From NCBI GenBank assembly GCA_026874595.1, contig CM049319.1, positions 17,311,601 through 17,375,600 of the forward strand: a DNA stretch of 64,000 bases, written 5' to 3'. The notes below the pieces were generated by a model. It made no database searches. It saw only the letters and a program-made list of their open reading frames with translations, and was not told the DNA's origin. The translations under genes were made by a program, and so were the position numbers. Of this stretch, positions 1 through 11,204 are shown one piece after another. How positions within the stretch are numbered: the first letter of the stretch is position 1; each line of letters begins with the position of its first letter. The stretch comes from Sipunculus nudus (Eukaryota; Annelida; Sipuncula; Golfingiida; Sipunculidae).

Positions 1-17
1 ATAGATCATCGACACCT

Positions 18-185
18 CCATCTCGTAAACAAGACCGGGGGCGCCATCGGCAATCGTTTTTGCGTGGCATCCATCCGTACATTTGCTATGGGTGAAAATT
101 GCTCATATCTCACGAGTGGTTCAACGTATTGGTCTGAAATTTGGGCCAATTGAAAAGGCCATCCATCTTGGGGAAACTGCATTTT
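18..185 (+). mobile_element. Truncated Helitron-like fragment (internal part)
   Basis: This stretch aligns by eye with the interior of the Helitron-like element at 53,537-55,050, roughly its bases 54,513-54,665. Shared landmarks are 'catctcgtaaacaagat', 'gcgtggc.tccatc' and 'gtgaaaattgctcatatctc'. Neither the 5' start nor the 3' hairpin of that family is seen here; the left side may run off the window edge. A 78-codon reading frame on the minus strand crosses it but has no family resemblance and is treated as chance. Confidence 0.65.
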
Positions 186-266
186 TATAAATCTTAATTC
201 AAGCCCTTTTCTCATAGTATTAGTGGACTTTATTAAATCCATGCCTCACTTCACCCGTACCATAGT

Positions 267-560
267 CAGGTGGCTTAGCGTTAGATTTTGGCCATATCGT
301 TACTAGTGGATAAAAGCACCAAAGATTGAATATGGGTTGATTTCACCAAAACAGACAGTTTCAGAAGGGGTGCCCTGATGGAGTACCTACGAGATAAGTT
401 TCAGAGCCTGAAAGCCATTTGCTCCTTGCGTATCACAGTACCCTCTTTTCGCATGAAAATGAAGAGTGTTGGGATGGCAAAATAAAATTAGATCCACTAC
501 GGTTTAATGAAATATTGTAAATTATATACCAAAAGAAAGCAAAAAAAGTTTTTATTTCTG
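267..560 (+). repeat. Dispersed repeat, GGTGGCTTAGCG family, copy 1
   Basis: This begins with CAGGTGGCTTAGCG and is collinear over about 290 bases with the copy at 1,229-1,535: both have 'ggataaaag.accaaa', 'ttgattt', 'agatcc.ct' and 'aatattg.aaat.atatacca'. A third copy lies inverted at 7,340-7,469. No open frame and no clear terminal repeat are seen, so the element class is unknown. It could be a MITE or SINE-like sequence. Confidence 0.6.
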
Positions 561-1228
561 TCATTACCATTTACATTGTTATATAATACACCTGTAGCCC
601 ACAAAATATGACATGGTCAAGTGACCATACCTTTTCTCAAATTCGGGATCGGGAAAGCTACGTGCAAATATTAAACCAAGATATTAAGTGTATAACGAAA
701 AATTGTGCAAATATTTTTCTTGTTTACTATCGTTGAGTTTGTGATTCATGTTTTGGGAAAGTATTAAATGTTTATAATAACGGATAGATGCCTCAGGGGC
801 TACTGGTTTTTGAACTTAATATGATCGATAAACCATATTTCCTAACATTAATATTTTTATTTGTTCTTGTTATTCATCGCAACTGATCTCTGTAAATCGT
901 TGCCAATTCAAAATGTAAACTTCTGGGCCAGCACAATGAATTTTCGTTAGAATAGTTTAATTAACTATCATAGCCGCCATGTTACTAGAGTGCGAGCACA
1001 TTCCTGTCAATATGTTGACAAATTACCACTAATACATCATCTGTTTCAAAATTCACTTCAAGAATATTACATAGAAATAAAATCATTCAGACTGCTTTAT
1101 CAAATAACCCGGTCATATGATAAAGCTTAAAGGTTTCAATGCGATATATTAGTTGTACTGGCACATTCTTGAACACAACTTAGGTAGCTACATCTGTAAA
1201 GGGGTGTAAAATCAAGAATTCCTTTTAG

Positions 1229-1535
1229 TAAGGTGGCTTAGCGTCACATTTTGACTATTTTGTTACAGATCGGATAAAAGTACCAAACTTTGTAGGTGGA
1301 TAGAGTACATCCACGGGGTTGATTTTAGAGGAGGTCCCCAGGTGAAGTGCACACTAGTTTCGTTTTAGCGCCTAAAACCTATTTGGCCCTTGCTCACCAA
1401 AATGACAAAATATTGCATAAAAATATGAAGGGTCAGGGAAAGGAAAAATTACTTTAGATCCGCTTTTTCTGGATAGAATATTGCAAATGATATACCAAAT
1501 TAAAGACCAAGAAAATAACGTTCCAGTCTAATATG
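1229..1535 (+). repeat. Dispersed repeat, GGTGGCTTAGCG family, copy 2
   Basis: This is a direct-orientation copy of the repeat at 267-560, starting at AAGGTGGCTTAGCG. Similarity is patchy, perhaps 60-70 percent by eye, which suggests two old independent insertions rather than a recent local duplication. Nothing coding is seen between the two copies (560-1,228), which is plain AT-rich DNA. Confidence 0.6.
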
Positions 1536-1922
1536 TTTAATTGTTTAATGTTCACAAGAAGCCAACATAGCACCAAATGTCAGGTGTTCATGAGCGATCT
1601 CAAAATGGCGATCATTAACCACGATAAAAATGTGACGCAAAAAGTTTAAGTGAAGAGGAACAATAATTAACATGGTTTTTGTTTAATAATTCCTTATTTC
1701 TTTTGTCTGAGTTGGAGAGTATTTTCTAGTAGGAATTATTGATAACTGTCTTAGTGGTACAGTAGTTGACTTAAATTCGGGATCCAGACTTCGCATAGGA
1801 AGAAATTTAGTCTACATCAGTCTACAATTAACCTGTCATGTTCTTTATGAACCATAAAATATGCGTTCTCAATTTCCAAGATTTATTTGCAGATGAATCA
1901 ATATATCCCGTCTATTAGTCTT

Positions 1923-2043
1923 CTTGGTACATTGTAGTACTTTTTACAGTTAATCTGTCCTGTAAGTTTTGTTATGTAGCAAGCTTGGTACATTGTAGTA
2001 CTTTTTACAGTTAATCTGTCCTGTAAGTTTTGTTATGTAGCAA
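1923..2043 (+). repeat. Tandem duplication, 61 bp x 2
   Basis: The 61-base unit beginning CTTGGTACATTGTAGTAC is repeated once, head to tail, almost without change. The near identity implies a recent local duplication. No coding frame or regulatory motif is apparent in it. Confidence 0.9.
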
Positions 2044-2563
2044 ACTGTTTTGTGGTGGTTTTCTACAATACCTTGATAAATATGGTGTTACTTAGTTATT
2101 CATAATTTCATCTAGAGACCATGTCCTGTTGAATATAAACCTACATTTCTTATTCCTTTCTTATTCCTGCATCCAATTTCTCTTCAGACCTGTTTTCTTG
2201 TTTATTTTTGAATGTAAAATAAATCCAATAAATACATGAACCATTTTTCTATATTATATGCAAGCCTGCGGTTTATTCAGTTTCACAGGCCATTCTATTT
2301 CCCGTATAAGGTAACAAATGTCTTTATGAAATGATATAATTGCTGACAAGATGGCTATATATAAATGAAAGCTTGAAAGGATATTTATGTCTGGATAACA
2401 AAACCGACCAATTATATTCCAAATAAAATATATGTGTTAACTGTATCTCGAAACACTCTCTGAAATTCACCCTTAAGGTTCTTAAGTCAAGGAATCAAAC
2501 AATGACAAACACCACTGAACAACAAAGCCCTGCTATAAATATGCTTATATTATTATTTAAAAG
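2044..2563. other. AT-rich DNA, nothing recognised
   Basis: No repeat family, open frame or RNA gene is recognisable in this stretch. It is ordinary AT-rich sequence between a tandem duplication and a dinucleotide microsatellite. Confidence 0.5.
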
Positions 2564-2608
<45 letters not shown>

Positions 2609-2616
2609 CGTGTGTG
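2564..2616 (+). repeat. Microsatellite (AT)n(TG)n
   Basis: A run of alternating AT passes directly into alternating TG, with one C interruption near its end. Reading frames over it (IYIYIY, HTHTHT) are artefacts of the repeat. Confidence 0.95.
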
Positions 2617-5229
2617 AAAATGTAAAGAAATAAGGCCAAACTGCACAAATTACAAGATCTATGTTGAACAAATATATACCACAGAAAGAAAAATTGCTCA
2701 CAAGAAAGAAAATACTACTTAAAAAATCCACTTTTTGTAGAAAACACTGTTTCATGTAATTTAATTTAACTTTTATGTACGGTATACAGTTATCATATTA
2801 TTTAATATGATGTAATAATTTTAATGCCATTTAGTCTTAATATATAGAGACTACTCTCATGCCAAGTTCAATGATTGTCAACGTACTCATTCTCAAACAT
2901 GATTGGTAACCATTCAAGATGTAATTTAAACTTCCCGAAAATACACAATATGTCGCTGAAATTTGTTTCATAATATAAATATTACTACACCAACAAATAT
3001 ATTGTATTTGTAAAAGGTTTCAGTTCTGACGTATTTCTGTTATGAACGTCAAAGGGTTATATCCAACATTGTATTAAGTTTGAGTAAGCTGTTGTATTTA
3101 AAGTATTATGTTTGTGTCATTTGTTGTATTCAATAAAAAAAGATGCTGCTTAAACTATTTTCACTCTTAAAAAAATTAAGACAAAGCCCCCTTTTCTTTA
3201 TAGATATATCGTGTTTGCTTCCACAGAGCTTTAGACTTGCACTAAAATGGCCGTCTCATCATTAAAATACAACTTTAGTAATTCAAATTCACTTTCATAA
3301 GTGCGTTGGGTAATTCCCAGGTGGTAAAATATTGATCTGCTTATTCTTTAGGGTCCAAATGTGCTTCGCACTGGGAAATAATCCAACGCGCTAACACTAT
3401 GAAAGTGAAACGCACTTCGGACCAATGTAACGTCGGTCTGAAGGATAAATACAGCATACTGCACCACAAAGAGACAAGTCGATAATCCTATTAAACAAGC
3501 GAAGTGAATTAATTCGAAATGCCGACACCTGAAACCACCGAACCGTGTAAAAAGAAAGTGACAGTTCTTGCTGGGTCCTCAAAAAGCGTCACTAATCTGA
3601 ACGTCGCCCGGGAGCCGATACCGGCAAAGGCGTGAAACCCCAAGTAATAACACGAAGCTCCACCGTGCTTAACGTTTAGTTAATCTGCTTTACCTTAGCT
3701 GTATCGAGCACTGTACAGTAAACACTGGAACCCCTTTGACCCTGAAGCTGGCTACATTTAACCTTTAAATTGGTTATGGTCATATTTACTGCAACAGGTG
3801 TTTGATATAGTTAGGTGTCCTTAATATGTATACTGATTCAATGAAAATGAAATATAGATTCACCGACTTTACCGCGTTCCCTTAATTCTTGTAAAGGTCT
3901 GATAACGTTTTGTTTTCCTGTTATTGTGGACTGTAGCCTGCTGAATGGGAACTTGAAGAATTAACCTAAAGATACTTCTTACTTAATTTGGTATATTTGT
4001 TCGATGTGTAGCCATATATAAGACTTAATGCAGCCCTTTTCTCTCCTGGTAGATATTATTTTAGATAAGTGTAAACAAATATTGCTTCATGACCTTTTTT
4101 TATTATAACATTTACCATATTTTATAATCAAGATGTAATTGTGCCCTGATAATTAATGATCAAAGGTGTGGACAATTAATTAAATTGTTTTAATCACCTG
4201 GGTTCTTCGTCAATACGACTTCAGATATAGCTTTTGGATGGTTTCACGGGAAAAGTGTATATATACTAGTATATTCCCTATATATTTTAATAATTTGGAT
4301 GTGAATCTTTATAAACCTGACCATTATGCAATTATAATTCTTTTATTGAAATGAGGTATTTTTCTTAACTTCTCCAATATTTTCACTTCAGAACATGAGG
4401 ACATTTAAACACTCTCACAGGATACAGTTTCATAGACTGGCCCAGTCAACGAAATTTCTCTTAATTGTTGCCTCTGACAGAGAAATCAAAGGTTCTCTCA
4501 CTGCATTGCATTTAGTGTCGGTACTGCCACCTCTCGGCAACTTCAATAACTAATTGCTTCTCTCTGACCCTCTCTCTGACAGTCACCGCCATACATCACC
4601 GCCTCTCTAAACTGAGGTCTTTTCCAGTGACGTAGGTAGTAATTATAGTGGTCTTTCCCAGAATTTTTTTTAAATCAATATGGTTAATCAAGTAACCGCC
4701 TATTGTCGGCTTCTAGCTTGCTATTTATATTCCCATTTCATCAGTCTTAATATTTTTAGGTCCTCGGCTATTTTGAGAAAGGCAAGACTATCAACACTAT
4801 ACCCCTAAGCTACCATCGCTTTTCAAAGCAGGCTGGTTTAAACATGTATCTTTAGCTCAGCCAATCAGCGTGAGATATTCAGGCCCAAACACGACGAACG
4901 CAGTCAAACTGTAATTCATGTACCGGCAGGCTGAAACGATCACGGCGATCAGCGTGTTGGCTACTTAACATGGGCAAGTCTTTCAAGTGTAACTTGAACA
5001 CTTACAAATACACATACAAAACTTTCCCATGGGGGCTGCATGTGTTTGCCTATCACATGATCAGCTCATGAATAAGGCATGACCCAGCATGGAACCAATA
5101 GGAGATGAGGACAAATGACATCACTCATGGACTTGTTACCTGCTCATGAGCACATCACCTGCTGTCATGACACCTCAAGTACACCCATATAAAAAGACCT
5201 AAGCCCTTATACACTTCTAATTGGCTCAC
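2617..5229. other. Unannotated intergenic or intronic DNA
   Basis: No gene is supported here. The part from about 4,440 to 5,220 is less AT-rich than its surroundings. It contains a CCAAT motif near 5,095 and TATAAAAAG near 5,190, but no coding sequence follows them. A short minus-strand frame at 3,397-3,582 resembles nothing I know. Confidence 0.4.
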
Positions 5230-6350
5230 CAAACCTAACAAAATATATGTTCAAATACTTTTTTCAATTGATTTTGATAAGAAATAATAATATTAGTTTT
5301 ATATTAGGGTTTATTATTTTATAATGTTTAAAATACAACTAATTTCAACTGAATTTGAAAATATTTTTTAAAATGTTTCAGGTACATATCTGAATGTGTG
5401 AATAATTAGAAAAATTCTACATCTATTGTCATAGTTTATTTACACATATATCAATATTCTAATTATATATATATATATAACTTGAAAAATTAAATATTCT
5501 TTCAAATTTTATATTTGTATTGCTATACTAAAAGTTTATTCCAGTGCACATATACAAACATTTTATATATGTATATATATATGCAATTTTGGGATATAAT
5601 TTTTTTATAATTAAATTATTTTTATAATGTTAATTATTTAATTATATTCTTTTCTTTTCTTTTCTTTATTCAAATATCAGCTGTTTGACTGACTTCACTT
5701 CATTATGTTCAGTTTTATGTGTGTTTTAAAACATATTAAAGTATACATTAATTCAATTTATATGCATGACCATATATACTAGTGATGATGAAGGCTAACT
5801 TTCAGATATGTAAGCCTATTAATTATTTATATTAGGAATAATAATACCAGATATTTTTGTACTACGTTTGTCTTTTATATATATATATATATTATATATA
5901 TATATATATGCTGAATGTGTTATATTAAAATAAAAACGAATATTACTGCTGTATATCTCCAAAGTGTAATTACACGGGCACACGTAACACACAGAATTTT
6001 GTGTTACCTAAAGCACATATATACCATGTATATATAATTAATATGTATACCTAATATATATATATATATAATGTATATATGATTTACAGATATATGGTTT
6101 ACATATAAATTGTATTTTATCTTTAATTTTTAAGATTAAATTATAGCTACATATTATTATATATTTATATTAATATATTAGGCCCTATATATTTATATTA
6201 TTATTGTACATTAATATCTTATAATAATATAATAAAGAAATATTATAATATAATATGAGAATTAAAATACTATATATACCAATACATATATACACTGATT
6301 TGTTTATATGCATAAGTATTTCTTAAGCATTGAAAAGCATGAATTAAATG
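5230..6350. other. Extremely AT-rich block with TA microsatellites
   Basis: Base composition falls to very little G or C for about 1.1 kb, with short (TA)n runs at about 5,465, 5,880-5,910 and 6,055-6,070. Both edges are rather sharp: mixed-composition sequence ends near 5,230 and resumes near 6,360. No open frame is credible. It could be a matrix-attachment-like or intronic AT island; function is unknown. Confidence 0.6.
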
Positions 6351-6359
6351 AACATGAAA

Positions 6360-7335
6360 TGTGAAAATGTACCTTGAAAGCCCTTAAATCTAGAGAGATA
6401 TGGCAGGACTAGACTGGTACCCTGCACATTTGATGATTGACAAAACCCTAGTTAAGCCATATAAATCATACAAAAACAATTAAACACCAACAATGGGCAA
6501 CCTATTAACATATACTAGTGTGAAGGACAACACTTCTAGAATACGTTTATTTATACTTTTTCTTCGGGTGTGACCGGGATTGGCTGCTTTTAATAAGTGA
6601 AATGTAGCTTGTTGATGCCGACATGCCAAATTTGACATGAAGTGGCGTTATGAACAAGCGTTGAATTCTTCACTGTTTTTCGCAAGTAACGATCTCTTAC
6701 TGGTCATTTCATGTTAAAAATCACTAAGGACATCATCAAATATAACAGCTTGATAAGAAAACTTTAATTAATTAAGATAAATACTCATTCAAACACTGAA
6801 GCGATCCTCGCCAACATGCACGCCGCCTAGTGGTAGAAGTTTGAAACGGCTAATTATGCGTGGGTAAATCTGCACAGCATGTTTGATTGTGTAGCGTCCT
6901 CATAGCAACGATGCCATTCACAGGAGGCGTGACAACCTGATATGCAAATACGAGGGAATCGTCAGGAGCCTTGTGACGCCCTAATATGGAAATATAGGGA
7001 TTCACCATACGGTCTTTACAGGGCTTTAGTGATAAGAGCTGGTACTGTGTTACGTCTATCGGTACATGGAATCACGTTTTAATATAAGCATTTTAGTAGT
7101 AAACGTAAATACACTTAAGCCCAGGCAGGGCTAACAGTTTCACATCAATGGATAACATGACCTTCTGGCCCTTTATGACCTACAATTATACTTTCACATG
7201 ATTTCCGTCACAATTTCAACGACAAGTGTTCATGATATTTCATAATTATGTTCTTAATTTAAAATGAGTTTTAGGGTCAAAATAGTTTACAACATTCCGT
7301 TTATTGTTTTAACTTGTGGAATTTTACGTAAAATT
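6360..7335. other. Unannotated DNA
   Basis: Composition is mixed, and I see no repeat family shared with the rest of the window, no RNA gene and no credible coding frame. Confidence 0.4.
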
Positions 7336-7339
7336 TTGT

Positions 7340-7469
7340 TATTTTGTTTTTGGGCCTGCTGAAAGAACCAGAAACCCAGTTTGAAATTATCAGGATTGAC
7401 CTGTATATATTTCACACCAAATTTGGTGCCTTTATCCAGTGTGTAACGATAATTCTGTTAAGCCACCTG
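7340..7469 (-). repeat. Dispersed repeat, GGTGGCTTAGCG family, copy 3 (partial)
   Basis: Read on the minus strand from 7,469 this starts CAGGTGGCTTAAC and keeps the 'ATCGTTAC', 'GGATAAAGGCACCAAA' order of the copies at 267 and 1,229. Only about the first 130 bases are retained. The small plus-strand frame across it (7,344-7,598) is therefore not taken as a gene. Confidence 0.55.
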
Positions 7470-7474
7470 ACTAC

Positions 7475-8158
7475 TACTCTGATTTCGGCAGATACACGTT
7501 GTCGCTTGTCGACTACCCGTTTTAAAGTTACTCTTAGTAAGGGGCAGTTTAACCCTCATTATATCCATAGGATCCGCCCCTGCTATTTTCTACTGTAATA
7601 TATAAATAGCTCTGAAACTGAGGACTCTTATATTATTCTCTATTTGATTGTTTGTGTAGATCTATTACCATATTCATTCACAGTGCTGACTTTCGTAATA
7701 CATCAACGTCTTCACGAGTAATGCAAGTTATGGGGTCAGTCATTCATAAAAAAATAAGTGAGAAGAAATAATCAGTAAATCAGATTAACATATTACATCA
7801 ACAACCCACTCAGCTTTGTTACAGACTTGCTTGCCAAATTAAATTACCACGGCGGTATTAATTAATATAAGCACAATGACCATGTCAATATTGAACCAGG
7901 TCCCACCCGGGACGCAACATAGGATCATTCCTACCATTGTCACGATATTCATCAAGGTAATTGAATCCACCTCTCTGAACCGGATTTTCATCAAATGGAC
8001 TTCCGTTGGCATTGAAACTGACGGTGTAATCCATGTAGGTATTACATGAAAGTTTCCCATTTGTTCTCCAAACCGCCATCGCTTACAAAACGCCAAGCTG
8101 AGCGTAAGTGTATATAACTGAAGCAGAACCTATATTGGAAATGGAACACACGCAGTAG
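7475..8158. other. Unannotated DNA
   Basis: Two overlapping minus-strand frames of 85 and 64 codons lie at 7,839-8,096. Neither has a recognisable motif or signal, and being in two frames of the same strand they cannot both be real. Nothing else is seen. Confidence 0.4.
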
Positions 8159-8533
8159 TTAAAGGAGCATATACCGACATCTGACCTCTATAAACTAAAG
8201 GTAATCCCTTGGAACTTTCATTGAAAAAAATAGGCCAGAAAACGTGCATATCACCGCACACAGGCTGCTTGTTTTGTTCATATCATATTTGCGGCAATTG
8301 ATCTTTCTACCTCTGCATACATGCAGTCTATCACCATAAGTTTCATGTTTTCCCTTTGTCAACATTACTGTGTTTATAAACACGTTGTTGATAAACAAGT
8401 TCTTACATCCTTCACAGAGGCATTATAAGAATTTTACATAACCAGAATAACCTTTAGATCATTAATAAATTGACAGAGGAAGCCAGGAATCACATTAAGT
8501 CTTTACAAAAGGTAGGTGAATGGGCAGCTTTAA
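8159..8533 (+). mobile_element. TTAA-flanked MITE, family A, copy 1
   Basis: The copy starts TTAAAGGAGC, enters the conserved 'ATCTGACC...TATAAACTAAAGGTAA' segment, and ends 'GGTAGGTGAATGGG...CTTTAA'. Its two ends are imperfect inverted repeats (TTAAAG..CCCA.TCACCTA). TTAA at both edges suggests TTAA target use, as in piggyBac-like elements, although the ends do not begin CCC after TTAA, so the superfamily is an inference. Full copies lie at 14,409-14,861 and 36,739-37,194. This copy is about 80 bases shorter. The small ORF inside it at 8,195-8,398 is not a gene. Confidence 0.8.
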
Positions 8534-8789
8534 AGTCAGCAATGCAGCTGCCTTGGCTGTAGAATTTATGTATTTTCTGGCTTATTCTGTGTAAATATAA
8601 ATGAACTGTAAGTATTTTTTGCTGAGAAAGACTCTTATAATGCCTTGGTATGGCATTGTTTATTTATCTTCAGTCAGTAAACAAGAAAAATGCGACCATG
8701 TTGACAAACAAAAAAAAAACTAGTTGTGTCGGAACGACACGAATGCCACCGCCTGGGGAAAATTAGAAACATTTTATTAAATTTTGTAA

Positions 8790-9104
8790 AAAATTTTAAA
8801 GTTCAGGAGGTGTCATATGGTCAAAAGTAGGTCAACAAGGGCAAAATGCAAACTCGATCTATAACGGGTCATTATCAAGCAACACACCAAAAATCAGGCC
8901 AGTATCTGCAGGCATTGTGAAAAAAAAGTCCATACGTGCATTTTCATAAAAATTTCTGTCTTTCATGAAATTTTCTATGTTCAGGATCTGTCATATGGTC
9001 AAAAATAAGTCAACTGGGACGAAACGCGAACTTGATCTGTGAGTGGTCATTATGCGCCAACAGACCAAACATTGACTCGTATCTGTAAGCATTGCATTGC
9101 AAAA
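8790..9104 (-). repeat. 181-bp tandem array, left part (about 1.7 monomers)
   Basis: Two diverged monomers are recognised by 'ttcaggatctgtcatatggtcaaaa.taagtcaac' and 'cattatcaagcaacacaccaaaaatcaggcc' type segments, also present in the right part of the array (10,113-10,850). The monomer is broken off near 'gcattgcaaaa' exactly where the inner element begins. Confidence 0.75.
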
Positions 9105-10112
9105 CTAGAATATTAGCAAAAGCTGATATTCAGTTATAAATTTAAATTGGAGAGGTATGTACCATGTTTCATAACAATCCACCAAATGCTTCCTGAGAAA
9201 TAAGCTCCTAAGTTTTTTCTATACTAAGCTCTGTGACCTTGAAAATTAAGTCAAGATCACCCATCTTTGAACTTGACCAAGATTTTGTAAATATCATGCA
9301 TTAGCACTGAAGAAATTAAGTTCCTGTGTTTAATACCTTTGGAGATATCCTGCACAAAAGGCCAAAATTGAAAAATCTGATAAAAATTCATTAAAAAATC
9401 AGAAATTGTAGGTGGTGCCACCAAAATTGTGCAGCACGCACATACCATCATTCCAAATGATCATAGTAAGATTTTGTGAAAATCCACACAATGGTTCCTG
9501 AGATATAAGCTTCTGAGTGTTTTTGTATAACCAGCTCTAAAACAAAGAAAAATAGGTCAAGATCACCAATCTTTGCACTTGACCAAGATTTTGTTGATAT
9601 ACATCTTCACTGATGAAATAAAATTCCAACGGTGAATCCTTTTAGAGATATCCCGCTCACAAGGCCAAAATTGAAAAATCCGATAATAATTGATTAAAAA
9701 ATCAGAAATTGCAGGTGGCGCCACCAAAATTGTGCAGCACCTACAGACCATCAGTCCCAATGATCATAGTAAGTTTTGTGGAAATCCACACAATGGTTCC
9801 CGAGATATAAGCTTCTGAGTATTTTTCTATAATCAGCTCTAAAATGTAGAAAAATGGGTCAAGGTCACCCATCTTCGAACTTGACTGAGATTTAATCGAT
9901 ATACATCTTCACTGTTGAAATAAAATTCCAACCGTGAATCCTTTTACAGAAATCCTGCTCACAAGGTAAAAGTTAACAGACGCGGACGGACGGACGTCAG
10001 ACGGACAGATAGACGGACAGACGGATGGACAGACGGACGGCAAGGCGGACGGACATACGGACAGCTTGGGTGACGACAATAGTCCATCAGACTATGAGCT
10101 GAGGGCTAAAAA
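9105..10112 (-). mobile_element. Helitron-like element with ~305-bp tandem core (inner, nested)
   Basis: On the minus strand this starts TTTTTAGCCCTCAGCTCATAG (from 10,112), then has a CCGT/GTCC-rich tetranucleotide tract (9,983-10,060), and then about 2.7 copies of a roughly 305-bp monomer, marked by 'caaaattgtgcagcac' at about 9,422 and 9,727. It ends with hairpin GAATAT.AGC-TTTT-GCT.ATATTC (9,108-9,131), followed by TAG; the last stem C gives CTAG before TTTT. The outer 181-bp monomer is interrupted precisely at its edges, so it inserted into a pre-existing array. No coding capacity is seen; minus-strand frames at 9,257-9,451 and 9,563-9,760 are two copies of the same monomer. Confidence 0.75.
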
Positions 10113-10850
10113 CGGCTGTACATGTACATTTGTCATGAAAATTTATAATTTTCATGCAATTTTCCATGTTTAGGAGCCGTAAAACAATCAAAAGTAGGTC
10201 AACCGTGACGAAACGCGAACTCGATCTGTAATTGGTCATTATCTGTCCACACACCATAAATCAGGCCAATATCTGCAGGCATTGCCAAAAAAAAAGTCCG
10301 TACATGTGTATTTGTCATGAAAATTTCTATTTTTCATGAAATTTTCTAAGTTAAGGAGCCGTTAAATGGTCAAAATAGGTCAACTAGGACGAAACGCGAA
10401 TTCGATCTATATCTGTTCATTATCTACCGACACACCAAAAATCGGGCCAATATCTGCAGGCATTGCGAAAAAAAGTCCGCACATGTGTATTTGTCATTAA
10501 AATTTCTATTGTTCATGAAATTTTCTAAGTTTAGGAGCCGTAAAACGATCAAAAGTAAGTCAACCGGGACGAAACGCGAACTCGATCTGTAACTGGTCAT
10601 TATCTGCCGATACACCAAAAATCAGGCCAAAATCTGCAGGCATTGCGAAAAAAAGTCCGTACATGTGTATTTGTCATGAAAATTTCTATTTTTCATGAAA
10701 TTTTCTAAGTTTAGGAGCCGTAAAACAGTCAAAAGTAGATCAACCGGGACGAAACGCGAACTCGATCTGTAACTGGTCATTATCTGTCCACACACCAAAA
10801 ATCAGGCCAATATCTGCAGGCACTGCGAAAAAAAGTCCGTACAACTGTTT
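10113..10850 (-). repeat. 181-bp tandem array, right part (about 4 monomers)
   Basis: Four monomers in direct repetition carry 'gacgaaacgcgaactcgatctgta' type segments and 'atctgcaggca.tgc' at about 10,270, 10,455, 10,637 and 10,816, giving a period near 181. Copies differ at a few percent of sites, much closer to each other than to those on the left side of the inner element. That is consistent with local homogenisation after the insertion. Confidence 0.85.
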
Positions 10851-10881
10851 GATTTCGGAAGGACGGACATAGGTAAAACTA

Positions 10882-10912
10882 TATGCCCCGGCCACTTTGT
10901 GGCGGGGGCATA
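10882..10912 (-). repeat. Terminal hairpin TATGCCCC...GGGGCATA
   Basis: An 8-bp stem TATGCCCC/GGGGCATA continues into GCCAC/GTGGC with one mismatch and a three-base loop. It sits at the 5' end of the outer Helitron-like element in its minus-strand orientation. I recall the same kind of hairpin next to GTCCGTCC runs from bivalve repeats; this is memory, not a search. Confidence 0.75.
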
Positions 10913-10959
10913 AAAAACCAACACGTCACTGAAGGTGGCTGACTTGCTGTTAGACGTCC

Positions 10960-11135
10960 TTGCTGAATGTGTTAGCTTTATTTTAAGGGACCCCCAATTT
11001 GTAATGAACAAGTGGATAAAAACAAAACAAACAACCTATGTAATTTAGAATCAGCGTTTTCTGACCTATTTTATGAAAGGTTCAGGGGATTATCTTTAGA
11101 TAATAGACATCAAATAACGATATAGACCCCTTTAA
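10960..11135 (-). mobile_element. Diverged fragment of TTAA MITE family A
   Basis: The stretch 'aaacaaaacaaacaacct...cgttttctgacctatt...ttatctttaga' follows the same order as 14,745-14,835 of the complete copy, in the same orientation, and ends near 'cccctttaag'. Much of the element is missing or too diverged to follow. Confidence 0.5.
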
Positions 11136-11204
11136 GAATAGATTACTTTTATCATGATATAACGAATCTGATTCGGATCAGAGCTCGTGACAGTTAGAGT
11201 GGTA

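Larger units (their letters stand above)
8720..10917 (-). mobile_element. Helitron-like element with 181-bp tandem core (outer, interrupted)
   Basis: Read on the minus strand, this starts near 10,917 with TTTTTTATGCCCCCG, which forms a long hairpin at 10,882-10,912. It then has a short GTCCGTCC stretch, an array of about 181-bp monomers, and a terminal hairpin GTGTCG-TTC-CGACAC at 8,726-8,740. This is followed by AACTAG and a run of T. A hairpin followed by CTAG placed before T is the known 3' signature of Helitrons. The tandem core resembles the published architecture of bivalve 'pearl' and related Helentron-type non-autonomous elements. No transposase-coding sequence is present. It is split by a second element at 9,105-10,112. 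Confidence 0.7.

Noticed and set aside
5093-5198. CCAAT plus TATAAAAAG promoter-like arrangement
   Set aside because: The next kilobase is extremely AT-rich with no coding frame or RNA gene, so the motifs are likely chance matches.
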